From Ilyonectria destructans (lineage: Eukaryota; Ascomycota; Sordariomycetes; Hypocreales; Nectriaceae): a stretch of DNA of 64,000 nucleotides. The notes below the pieces were generated by a model. It was given only the letters and a program-made list of their open reading frames with translations. It was not told the DNA's origin and made no database searches. Location of the stretch: positions 124,001-188,000 of the forward strand of contig JAHEWK010000019.1 in the NCBI GenBank assembly GCA_020740775.1. The letters run 5' to 3'. Below are positions 9,002-19,850 of the stretch, one piece after another. The position numbers and the translations under genes were made by a program. Numbering within the stretch: the stretch's first letter is position 1; each line of letters opens with the position of its first letter.

Positions 9002-11323
9002 ATGTCAACCAGCACTGCTGGAACTCCCATACCGGTGTCGCACAAGCCATGGCGAATCTTGGCTTGTACCCTTTGTCAGCGTCGCAAGGCCAAATGCGAC
9101 CACAAGATGCCCTGTTCAAACTGTATCAAGGTGCGTCACGCTCACCTATGGTTTATAATATCCTGTGCCCTCATGGACCCGCCTAGCTCGAGCGGCCTTC
9201 AATGTCTTACTCCGTATCATATTTGACTTGTGTCATAGGCCAACCTCACTTGCACGCCAAGTACACCTGCACCGGCTCGCAAGCCTCAACGGCCAAATCA
9301 GGTTCTCAAGGAACGGTTACGCAGATGCGAATGGTTGCTTGAGCAGCGCGCTGATGTTATCGTTTCTGTACCCCCTTCGGCGCAGTCGATGCTACCATTG
9401 ACGATCGATTCCCCGTCGAAACCTCCGGCCGGCACTCAAGGGCCAGAACAGCACAGATATAAACAAAAGCCCCTGGGAAAGTTGGTGAGGGAAGAGGGCG
9501 GCGCTGTGCGGTTTATGGACAGCTATGTCTGGGCGAGTGTTCACGACGAGGCGAGTAACGACCCCGACCATGACAGTGACCCATTACGTTCAGCACTGAC
9601 GTTTGTTGCAGCTCCAAGCCATGAAGGACATCGTAAATATGGATGAGCAGAACGAGTGGAGCATGCTCGAACCCGAAGACATGAACCTTTACCATAACAT
9701 CGATCTGCTTGGTCCACACCCGTCAACGCGATGTACTATCGAATTTTGGCCTGATCCCGTCCATATCTTCAAGTTATGGCAATTCTTCCTGGATCGTGTG
9801 AATCCGCTGGTGAAGGTTATTCATGTCCCGACCTTGCAGCCATACCTTGCAGAAGCAGCAACGAACATGGATAATGTTGCCCTCAACTACCAATGCCTCC
9901 TTTTCTCTATCTTCATTTTGGCCGTTATATCTATGTCAGAAACCGAAAGTATTCAAATTCTGGGGATAACGCGAGACCAAGCCCTAGTGAAGTACACTTT
10001 GGGCACGAAGAATGCACTCACCCAGTTCAACTTCCTGAAAAACTTCGACATGGCTGCTCTTCAGGCACTCTTGCTCTATCAAGTAAATGGCTTCTTTGCT
10101 TTCGTCTGAGGGCCTTGACTAATGATCAATTACAGATCTCACTACACAATCGCTACGATAGGCATGCTTCCTGGGTCTTGAGCGGCGTAGCAGTACGCAT
10201 TGCTCAAAAGATGGGCTATCATCGTGATGGCGAGCAACTTGGTCTCCCGCCTTTTGAGACGGAAATGCGGAGGCGAATATGGTGGCAGATTCTTGTGCAT
10301 GATTCAAAAACTGCGCTGGTTTCAGGTCTAAACGATTCGTTGCTGCCGACGAACTGGGACACCAAACCAGCACAAAACCTCAACGACGCCGATATGTTTC
10401 CTGGATCGACGGAGCCTGCCAAGCCGCGTGAAGGTCCGACAGAGATGGGCTTCTGCCTGCTCACCTACCAAATTACAAAGTTCATGATTGCCGCAGATGG
10501 AATTCATGGGAGACCAGACTTCGAAGACGCCATAACGGGCCAGAGTATAGATGATGATGAGTCTCGTCTTCGTGCACTTGAGAGTTACCGAGCTCTCATA
10601 CACAAACTAGACCAGAACCTACGCACAGTTGAGGCTCGATACATTGATGTCACAGCTGGGCCTATTCATGCTGCTGCGCTCACGATACGGCCCATGTTAA
10701 TCAGTAAACTAAAAGAGATGCTGGTGCCCATGACACAACAACCTCAGTGGGGTACCGAGATTTTCAACGCGAAGGACAATTTGTTTAAGATTGTTATTAT
10801 GAATCATGAACATAGCACAAATGGTTACGAAATCATGGTCCAAAATGGCTTTTTCTGGTTTGCCAAGCTTCACTTCCAGCTTCATATCTTCGCCGCCATG
10901 ACCGGGCAATTATGCCACCGTCCGACAGGCTCCCTTGCCGACCGCGCTTGGAATATCATGGAAAAAATCCACACCTACCACTCAGAGCTCTTCGACATGA
11001 CACAAAAGCCATACTGCACCCAAGCGCAGTTTACGCTCCGTGCTTGGAAAGCTCGTGAGAAGGCATACGCTGAGATGGGTCAGACCATCGAGCTCCCTGA
11101 TTTTATCCATCGCCTTCGAGAGTCCGCGCCGATAGAATTTCATGATTCAGAAGCTCCGTCCCCAACCCATTTCATGCTTCAAATGATGGTGCCTCCGCAG
11201 ACGACAGAATTTGACCAGTCACTTTACCGTTACTTGGATACTTCAGTCCTGAACTGGGGTATGTGGGGGGACATGTTGACCCCTGATAATGGGAATATGA
11301 CCGAGAACTCGAGCTCAGGATGA
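9002..11323 (+). CDS. Zn2Cys6 transcription factor with fungal middle domain
   Basis: Predicted join 9002-9130, 9239-9550, 9612-10082, 10136-11323, all phase 0, giving 699 residues. Residues 22-49 form the binuclear zinc cluster C-X2-C-X6-C-X5-C-X2-C-X6-C (CTLCQRRKAKC then PCSNCIKANLTC); the last cysteine lies beyond the first intron, which confirms that splice. A short leucine-containing coil (VLKERLRQCEWLLEQ) follows as linker. The middle part is a fungal-specific transcription factor domain with the usual ETEMRRRIWW segment. The third exon is best joined through a GC-AG intron (donor GCGAGT at 9551), because only this keeps the reading frame and gives the family-typical WASVHDELQAM. The protein is nuclear and DNA-binding; the target genes are unknown. 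The neighbouring hydrolase is a natural candidate. Confidence 0.88.
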
Positions 11324-12599
11324 GGGGCGTGAACAGAGGCCTTACGCGGCGTTTTTCAGCATGGCCAGTGGACTGCAAGCACACCAAACTCTCCCTAGCT
11401 TCTTCCGGTTCGGGTGGGCGAATCGGGAGTTGGGAGTGTTTTCTTGGTTTTCCACGGCGTTCTCGCAGCCAATAGCGATCAGAGGGCACAGCGTTCCGTC
11501 GCGCCTGGTGTGCTGTTACCTCTCGCCTAGATGGTCGATGGCAGCTTCTCGATGGGCTTTAAAGTTGATTACGATGTCTCTTGGGATATTGAGATTCAAT
11601 TAGGTTTTGCTGTATATCTATTGTGGTTTTGGGTTGCTGCAACTGGTAATAAGAGTATAACAGTATATAGGATTCAATAGTGATTCTAAATCAGACTTAA
11701 TAGATATCTGCTATTTATATGGGAAATATTTATAAAGGTAAAGTATTAGAGGTGGGCAGTCTGTTCTATACTACTGGAAAGCTAAAGGAGTGGGGAGTAG
11801 AGTTAATAAAGTACTTAAAAGGGACTATATACAATAGCGCGAATAATATACAAGCTATTATATATTTTACTTAATCTAATACTATTAAGATAATAACCTT
11901 CCAGCTCGATATATATACAGTGTGGATATTAAGTCTCAGTAAAATCCTTAGTTATTTACTAATTCCTATTATAAGGTAGAATATTTGATTTTTATCTTAT
12001 ATTACTAAATAGCAGCTAATAAGCTGTTATAGTAAAGTTATATTAATAGCAAAAAGGGATAACTACTTTATTAGCTATATAACTCTTATAAATTAAATCC
12101 TATCTCAATTAGCTGCTGTTTTAGCTAAAATTAATAATAAGCTTTTATAATATAACCTTTACTGTTATATCTTATAGTTTACTATTCTAATAATGTAGAG
12201 GCTTTAAGGTATAAGGCTTAGGATTAATATCTGCATCTTAAGGTTGTATTTTCTTAATACCTAGGGGTTGCGAAATACAGTTTCTTAAGCTATATTTCTT
12301 CATTTTAACTCAGGTTTAAATAGTTATAAATTAACCTGCTAGAATAGGGATTCTAACCCCCAATTTATATCTTAAAATGGGTTTTACTATAGAGGAATAC
12401 TTATAGACTTATAGTGCCTAAAGGAGTAAGAAAAATGGATATTCTATAGATGTATATCTAAATAAGAATTAAGCTCTTAGCTATTTCCTTATCTGGGGTT
12501 ATTTACGCACGCTATCCTTTTATATCTTTAGGCTTTAGGGTATCTATTTCTCTCTATAGAAGTGTATTATATAAGCTCCTGTAAATTGTATCTAATATA
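11324..12599. other. Downstream region turning into AT-rich RIP sequence
   Basis: Bases 11324-11620 are normal intergenic sequence. From about 11620 composition drops to the AT-rich state with stops in every frame. This is probably the internal part of the LTR element whose LTR follows at 12827, but no domain could be read. Confidence 0.45.
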
Positions 12600-13594
12600 T
12601 TATTATAAAATAAGTAGCGCGCCTCTATAGATACAGTAGAGTATATAGTATGTATATATTATATTGGAGGTTATAAGGCAGTGGAATAAAGTAATATTAT
12701 TATAAGAGGAATATCCTAATAAAGAATATAAAGATAAGGGGTATATAAAGATAAGAGGTAGATAGTATAAGATAGTATAAGATAGTGTATTAATAGTGTA
12801 TAATGTTATGATACTTATATATTATATGTCTGGAATTACCCAGGGGGTCTCAGCCTTTTTATAGACAATTTACTCAAAACCTAGCTATTGTATTAGAACA
12901 ATAGGTATACTATTAGAAAGCCCTAAATTCCAGCTTTCTTATGGTATCGCATTTGTCCTTATAGGTACTTTCCTTATTAAGTAATATTAATTCCAAATAG
13001 CGTATACTTTAAAATTGTCACGGCCCAGGTTGGGACCAGGCGGTCACAACCGGCAGAACCATGTCGTACCCACTTTTTCCGTCCAATCACCTGAGGAGCA
13101 TCACGCTAAGGATCGTGCCCACGATCCTGGACCGTCACGATCCCAGGATCGCTACAATCCAACGCTCCACACGATCCACGAATCATCACCTAGTATATAG
13201 ACACAATCATTTAGCACTTTCATAGAGATAGCCTCACCAGCTATCAATACACTTGGTTATATTGAATCTACTATTCTACTATTACCAGATCGTGACCTAC
13301 ATTGCTCACTACAACGTCCTGATCCACTCGATCATAAACACTACGCCACCGGACCTACCCTATACCCCTAGGTTAGACCCGACCGTCACAAAAATCAATT
13401 GATTTTAAAGCGCGGATAGATTAATAAGCCGATTTAGGCTGATTAGTCATACAGTATAAATATCGATAATATACTGTATTTTAGTATATAATTATAAGAT
13501 TTTTATTAGAATTTATAAGCTATATTTTAAAGCTTAAAGCTTAAAGCTTAAACTGTAAAGTAGTTATAAAGTTATATATTTACAGTCTTTAACA
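12600..13594 (+). mobile_element. RIP-mutated LTR element end, copy 2, with nested solo LTR
   Basis: The LTR begins TGTCTGGAATTACCC at 12827 and ends GTCTTTAACA at 13594. Removing the nested solo LTR and one target copy (380 bases) leaves about 388 bases, matching the 389-base inverted copy at 43649-44037. Bases 12600-12826 also match the other copies, so the internal region lies to the left. The CA side abuts the integrase-like part of the gypsy relic, so this element probably inserted into it. Confidence 0.65.
13016..13390 (+). repeat. Solo LTR, 375 bp, target duplication AAAAT
   Basis: The unit begins TGTCACGGCC and ends GACCGTCACA, the TG...CA form with imperfect inverted ends. It is flanked on both sides by AAAAT (13011-13015 and 13391-13395), a 5-base target duplication. 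Its base composition is normal and it shows no heavy RIP bias, in contrast to the AT-rich LTR in which it sits. It is therefore the youngest layer here. Confidence 0.85.
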
Positions 13595-14159
13595 ATTATT
13601 ATAGGTTATATAGTATATATCTCTAAGTATTTACTATTTAGGGTATTTATTACAGTATTTTATAGCTCTATTTAGATAGTTTTTTATTCTCTAGTAGAAG
13701 TTATAGATTTTCTATATCTTAATAAGTATTCTATATCAGTTTCTATTATAGAGTTCTTTTTTATAGTAGTATTCTGTAATAATTCTATAATAATATACTG
13801 GGATATTATATTTTTTATTTATCTTACTAATTAGTATTTTCTTAAGGGGGTTATCCTATATCTAATTAATAAAATCTCTATATATTTCAGTCTGTAGTAA
13901 CTTATAGTATATAGAAATTAATTCTTTACTTTTATATATATATTCTAGGTACTTCTGCTATATATATTCTTTAGCAGTAAAAAAGAAGATTTATTTATTA
14001 GCTTTAACTATTTCTATATTAAAGTCAGTTTATTAACTAATAGTATCAGTCTATTTATTCTCTAAACCTTTTATATAAATAATAGTATAGTTAAACTTTA
14101 ATAGATACTCTATATATTTAAGTTATTATTCACTAAGTTATTATATTATAGTAAAATAT

Positions 14160-14310
14160 AAGATATTCTTATAGTCTATATAGATTTTAACCTTATAGTT
14201 ACTTCTTAAAAGATAGTATTAAAATTCCTTAAAATAGTTAATAATAGTAAGAAATTCTTTATTATAGATAGAGTAGTTAAATTCTATACTATATATTTTA
14301 TATAAGTAAA
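14160..14310 (-). pseudogene. Gypsy RNase H domain relic
   Basis: The minus-strand reading contains the RNase H sequence in which IYNKEFLTII stands for the usual IYDKELLAII, followed by a mutated YTDHKNL reading as YIDYKNI. The changes are the ones G to A and C to T mutation would give. Confidence 0.7.
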
Positions 14311-14799
14311 ATATAATAGAGTATAGTAGTTTATTTTTATCTCTTTAGTTAATCTAGCTACTTAAGGTAAAGTTAGAAGTATTAATTTCTAATTTAATTT
14401 CTTTCTTTAGGTTAAATAAGGCTAATATTAGTTTTATAAGAATAATATTTCAGATTATCTTAAAAGCTTATTTAGCTTTCTTATTAAGATTAAACTTTAC
14501 TTTTTTTCTTATAAGTTTAATAAGTAGAATAGTATATTTACTAAAGTCTTTAATAAATTATTAATAGTAATTAGTAAATTCTAAAAAGAATTATACTTCT
14601 ATTAAATTAATTAATATAGGCTATTTCTTAACTACTATAATCTTTTTAGAGTCTATCTATATCTAGTTATAGAATATTATATACCTAAGGAATTCTACTT
14701 TTTAAGTGTAAAAGTTACTCTTCTTTAATTTAACTAATAATTTTATATTTTATAGCTTTTATAGTACTGTATAGATATATTACTTATAATTTTCTTTAT

Positions 14800-15070
14800 T
14801 CTTTAAGAAAATAAGGATATTATCTAGATAGTATATAGTAAAGATATTAAGATATTCTTATAGTATATAATTAATTATATATTAAAATACTATAGATATA
14901 TTAGTAAGTTTAAAAGGTATAACTAGATATTTATATAGTCTGAATTTAGTTTTAAATACAGTTTTCTACTTATATTCTTTCTTAATATAGATAAAATTAT
15001 AGGCTTCTTTAAGATTAAGTACTATAAATACCTTAACTCTATACAGTCTATCTTATAGCTTAGAGATTAA
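14800..15070 (-). pseudogene. Gypsy reverse transcriptase domain relic
   Basis: The minus-strand reading holds VLNLKEAYNFIYIK (for VLDLKEAYN-type), YKYLVIPFKLTN (for YEYLVMPFGLTN), and the active site YYLDNILIF in place of YLDDILIF at about 14810-14850. Several in-frame TAA/TAG occur. These three motifs in order are diagnostic of Ty3/gypsy reverse transcriptase. Confidence 0.85.
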
Positions 15071-15879
15071 AAGTAGTAGAATTTAGTCTTTTTTAGTAAT
15101 ATTATTAAATTACTTAAAATCTATATAGAGATATAGCTTTCTATTTTTTTTAAGTATAAATATAACTGAATATCTAGCTGAAAACTTTAAGACTTAAATA
15201 TAGCCTTTTTATAGTATTTCTTAGATATATTCTTTTAGTATTATCAGCTTATTATTATTAAGTTTATAGATTAAAAAGAATTTTAAGTTAATTCTATTTT
15301 TAAGAATAATCTTTAAATTTTATTCTTCTAATTTTAGTAGATCTATTTTTAATTCTTCTATAAAGAGTTTCTAATAGATTCAGTATTTTAAAGGAATATT
15401 CTTAAGTTAGTTATTCTCTTTTTTCTATTCTTTTTATTTTTAGAGATTCTTATTTAGTTATTAAAACTATCTTTATAGAAATATAATAGTTTATTTAAGA
15501 TATTACTTTTTTTCTATTTAGTGCTTATATTTTATTCTCTTTAGGAGTAAGAAAGTTTCTATTATATCTTTCTTTATAACTTTATTATTATTAATTAATG
15601 TTTGAGATCTCTATTTATATCTATTGCTATTTGTAATTTTAAAAGGTATATCTTTTAGGTGTATTTAATCTATCTTTCAGTTAATATTGGGATTATTTCT
15701 TTTTAGCTATAGTTATTTAAGTACTATATTATAGTTCTTAACTTTAATAATATTAAAATTAATATCTTTATTTTTATTTTCTATAAGTATCTTAAGGTAA
15801 TTAACCTCTTAGATTATCTATCTATTATTATAGCTAAAAGGTATACCTTTTAAATTAAATACTTTATAGAGTCTATTTT

Positions 15880-15965
15880 TATATCTCTATAGAATTTTCA
15901 ATCTATTTACTAACTCTAATTAGATATAATTTATAGTAGTATTACAGTCTATTAGTACTATTATC
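15880..15965 (-). pseudogene. Gypsy aspartic protease relic
   Basis: The minus-strand reading VLIDCNTTINYI is close to the retroviral-type protease start ALIDSGATxNFI, followed by a second conserved stretch reading LELVNRLKI. It lies just upstream of the reverse transcriptase, as expected. Confidence 0.55.
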
Positions 15966-16560
15966 TATACTTCTTTAATATAGACTTCTACTGTAATTAT
16001 ATCTTCTTTAGAGTAGTTTACTATACTAAAAGCTTTTTATAGAAGTAAAATATCTCCTTCTATTATTATATTTATTTATTACTTCTTTATAGATAGTAGG
16101 TATTATTTTTTATATACTTATAGATTTCTTTATATTATAGCTTATTATAGAGTTCTTCTTCTATTTATATTTTAAAGTTAAATCTATCTTTATCTATCTT
16201 ATAAATTTATTTCTAGATTTCTTATAAGTAGTCTAAATACTTAAGGTATTTTCCATTTTAATAGTTTATAGTATAGTTAGCTGGATATTTTAGGAGTTTA
16301 TATTACAGCTGAACTTTCTTTTTTTTATATATATAATATTCCTTAATTTTATTTGGTTTTTTTTTTTTTAGCTTTACTTAATATTATCAGATAGATTAAA
16401 GCTATATAGTATTCTTAAATAGTAGAGATAAATAGTAAGTACTATATCCAGTACCAGTAGATATAGTAGCTAAATAATAAGATTATTATATACTAGTCTT
16501 TACCTTAAGCTTTAATTTAACCCTTCTAACTTCAATCCTGCTATCTGTAGATAATAGAGT

Positions 16561-16625
16561 CAGTTAATAACCCTATTATCTGCAGTTAATAACCTTACTG
16601 TCTGCAGTTAATAACCTTAAGATAG
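16561..16625 (+). repeat. 22-bp tandem repeat, three copies
   Basis: Three units beginning CAGTTAATAACC at 16561, 16583 and 16605; the third is slightly truncated. The array lies at the left side of the less AT-rich segment inside the gypsy relic. Confidence 0.8.
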
Positions 16626-16959
16626 GAATTTTATTCCGAGCAATAAGATATAAGAGAGATTGATATCTTCTGTTGTTAAGAGACTAACTTCCCTTCTAAT
16701 AATTATCCCATCTTGACAACTTTTATTATATTGACTACTATTATTTATAAAGCTCTTATTGAGAATAACTCTGTATATTAGGGATATAAAACCAGATTCC
16801 GGTATAATACCGGATTCCTTTGGAATTTATAAGATGAAATAGAAAGAGGTAAGTTAAATGCCCACTGAAAATTCCTCTAGGAAAACAGTCTATTCGGCCT
16901 CTCATTACACTATTTAAAACACCTAGATACAAGCTAACAGATTGTATTAGCTATTTTTA

Positions 16960-17400
16960 GATATAGCTTATTTCTTAATAATAGGAATAGAGTTAATTTA
17001 TAAGGAAATCCAGTTATCAGTATTGATATTATCTATATCCGGAGAGAGAAGGCCGTACTATACAATTTGGCTGAAGATGTCGAAAATAGCAATAATAAAA
17101 GGGGCTAAAAGTTTATTAAGGAAATTGGCGGTAAGGTGTATAAGCTCTGGTTCCAGGAGCTGTTAGGTTGTGTTAAGCTGGTATGGATGCTAGCCACCTA
17201 GGGCGAGAGGGCGGATTTAAATAACTTAGATCTTAGGGCGTTTTAGAAGTCGGGTTGTAGGATTTACAGGTTTAGATATTAAGATTAGAATGGGTCGAAA
17301 AAGTTAGATAGAATTCCAGCAGAAGAAGAAAAAAAGCAGCTTGAAACCCAAACTTAAGCCTCAGCAACTGTAATATATACAATGAAAATACAGTAAATTT
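16960..17400 (+). pseudogene. Unrecognised coding relic with RIP-type stops
   Basis: A plus-strand frame starting near 16965 reads with protein-like composition for about 140 codons, including REKAVLYNLAEDVENSNN, KVYKLWFQELLGCVKLVWML and PAEEEKKQLETQT. The interrupting stops are mostly TAG or TAA at places where CAG, CAA or TGG would fit. The run ends at about 17400. The segment is less AT-rich than the gypsy sequence on both sides and runs on the opposite strand, so it probably belongs to a separate inserted element or captured gene. I do not recognise the family. Confidence 0.4.
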
Positions 17401-18680
17401 AAACATTAGGTTCCCTTATCGAGGGATTCCTTAATCTTATAATCTTTAATTTTTAAGTTTTTCCTAATATATTTATCGGAATAAAAGTTATTATATTATT
17501 CTAGCTATATAACTTTCTGCCTTTTAAACTACTTAATAACTCTATAATCTCTTATTTTAATTCTATTATAGAACTTTTATAGTAGCTAGAAAATAGTTTA
17601 TATAGAGTAGTAGTTATAATAGATTTTCTTAAAGTAATATACCAGATATATATAGTAAGTATATAATAACTATAATATACTAGTATATTTAGAGTTTCTA
17701 AAGTGTAATTTTAATTTATTACTAAGAACTTCTAGTTTTAAGTAATAGTTTAGCTTAAGGATATTTTTTTATTATATTATATAGATATAGACAGCTTATT
17801 CTTTTACTGTATTTACTGTTTATTTTATTAGATAGTTAAGTATTTATTCTTACCTTCTTTATTTACTATTAGTTATAAGAGTGTATTTAGAGTTTTTAGT
17901 TTCTAGCTTAATTCCCTTAAGGTATTAAGGTATTAATTTATTCTTAGAGGTATTACTATTATTAGAGTTATTAGATTTAGAGTATTCTTCTATAACTATT
18001 TTAATATCTTTATTAGTAAAGAGAAGCCTAAGTTATTTAGCTTATCTAGCTTCTATATCTATACTGATATTTAGCTCTTTTTCTCTTTATATATAGAACT
18101 TATATCTAATCTTATTATCTTATTATTATTAAAGTAAGATTTTTATAGTATCTTTATAGAGAGTTACTATAACTAGTAGTATTTCTAGAGTAAATTATCT
18201 ATCTGGAATATTATCTTTATTATTAGTAACTTCTACTATAGAGCGGATATACTTAAAGCTCTTTTTTTCTTTAGTCTTCTTATCTTTTCTAACTATACTA
18301 ATTTTTCTTATTCTATAAGATACTCTATTCTTTTTCTATCTTAGGAGTATTAAAATTAGTATTTAAAGCGTTAAGATATTATTAATATTAGATATTATAT
18401 CCTTCTATTTTTCCTTAAGGGGTAGTTAGTATTTCTTTTCTATTATCCAGTTAGATTTATAATTATAATCTTTCTTTTTAAGTATTTTCTTACTCTTAAA
18501 GTTAATATTTATAATAAGGTCTATTTTATCTAGTTATATTTCTATATTATTATATTTAGTATAGGCTATTATAATTATATATTTATCTATTTAGGAGTCT
18601 TCTTTCTATTAGCTAATTTATTCTACCTTTTTCTTACCTTTAAGTATAAACTTAAATTAGTTATTAGTTTTAGGTTTTTA

Positions 18681-18722
18681 GTATTTATAGAATAGATACT
18701 TAATATTACTGTAATTTTAATA
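18681..18722 (-). pseudogene. Gag CCHC zinc knuckle relic
   Basis: The minus-strand codons read Y-*-N-Y-S-N-I-K-Y-L-F-Y-K-Y. The spacing is exactly C-X2-C-X4-H-X4-C, with tyrosine codons (TAT/TAC) at all four metal-ligand positions. TGT/TGC to TAT/TAC and CAT/CAC to TAT/TAC are single RIP transitions, so each ligand has been lost the same way. Confidence 0.65.
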
Positions 18723-19850
18723 GATTACCTTAAAGTAGTTCTTCTTAACTGCTCTAATATTTATAAAGCTTAAGTTTATTCTATAGAAGGTATCTATATT
18801 TTATTTCTTTTTCTAATTAGTATTAAATTTTTTATTTTTCCAGTTAGAGGTATAGAATTCTTCTGACTTTTTAATTTTCTTTTTTTATTATTATTTAAAT
18901 TATTAGTTATCAATTTCTACAGTAAGTTATATAAGCTTATTATAGAAGGTAGAGTTTTTCTTTCTAACTATAGTATTTTTAACTTCAGACTTTAGTCTTT
19001 AGTAGAAGTTTACTATATTAGCTTTTTCTTTCCAGTTAAGTTATAATACCAAATTACAGTATTTAGCTGTATATATAGATATAGCTTCTACCTATTAGAG
19101 TTTCTAAAGAGCTTATTCTGCAATTTATTTCTTATTTTAAAATCTACAGAAAGCTTTAAGTTTATATTTAAAAGTTAAATAGCTTCTATAGATAGCTTTA
19201 GTTTCTTTCTTTCTTTAATTATAGGTATTATTAATATAGTTTTTTATAATAGATTTAAATTATTATAGAGCTTTATCTATAAGAAATTCCATACTGTATT
19301 AAACTTTAGCTTTATTTATAATAAACTGTATTAAGTAGTATATCTAGTAGGCCTAAAGCTATATAAGAAATTCCTAAAGTTTAGTAGCTAAGCTATTATA
19401 GAAGTTAGACTGATATAGTTTAAGAATTTCTCCAGTATTCTTACCTCTAGTAGTATTAAAAGTAAGATTTTTAATATAGTCTTTATATATATTTTTCTAG
19501 TTAATAAGTTCTTATACTAATTTATTATTTTATTCTAGTAGGTTTTTATACTAAGTACTAAGAATATTAATTTATTTCTATTTATTAACTGTATTATTCT
19601 TAGAGGCTATTAGAAGTTTATTAAGCTGAGCTAACAGTTTCTTATTAAACTATTTAAGCTTCTTAAAGTTCTTTATAGTAACTTCTTTATTATCATTCTC
19701 TTCTTTAATAAGGTTAAGATCTCTATTATTATTAATAAGAGGGTTATAAATTCAGTTTCTAAAGGAGCTTAAGCTGCTAGAGAGTATTATAGATACTATA
19801 ATAGTGAATTTAATATTATTTAAATTTAATATAAGTAATATACTAAATAA

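Larger units (their letters stand above)
13595..19850 (-). mobile_element. RIP-mutated Ty3/gypsy retrotransposon relic
   Basis: On the minus strand the order from right to left is a gag coiled region (about 19400-19760), a gag zinc knuckle (18681-18722), a protease (about 15880-15965), reverse transcriptase (about 14800-15070), RNase H (about 14160-14310) and a zinc-binding integrase start (about 13650-13800). This is the Ty3/gypsy order. Every domain is laced with TAA/TAG at positions expected to be CAA/CAG or TGG, which is RIP. The integrase is cut off at 13594 by the LTR of another element. A less AT-rich segment at about 16400-17430 interrupts it. It cannot produce any protein. Confidence 0.8.

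Noticed and set aside
16400..17430. Less AT-rich island considered as a complete host gene
   Set aside because: Several stops, no start, no splice sites and no known domain; kept only as a coding relic.
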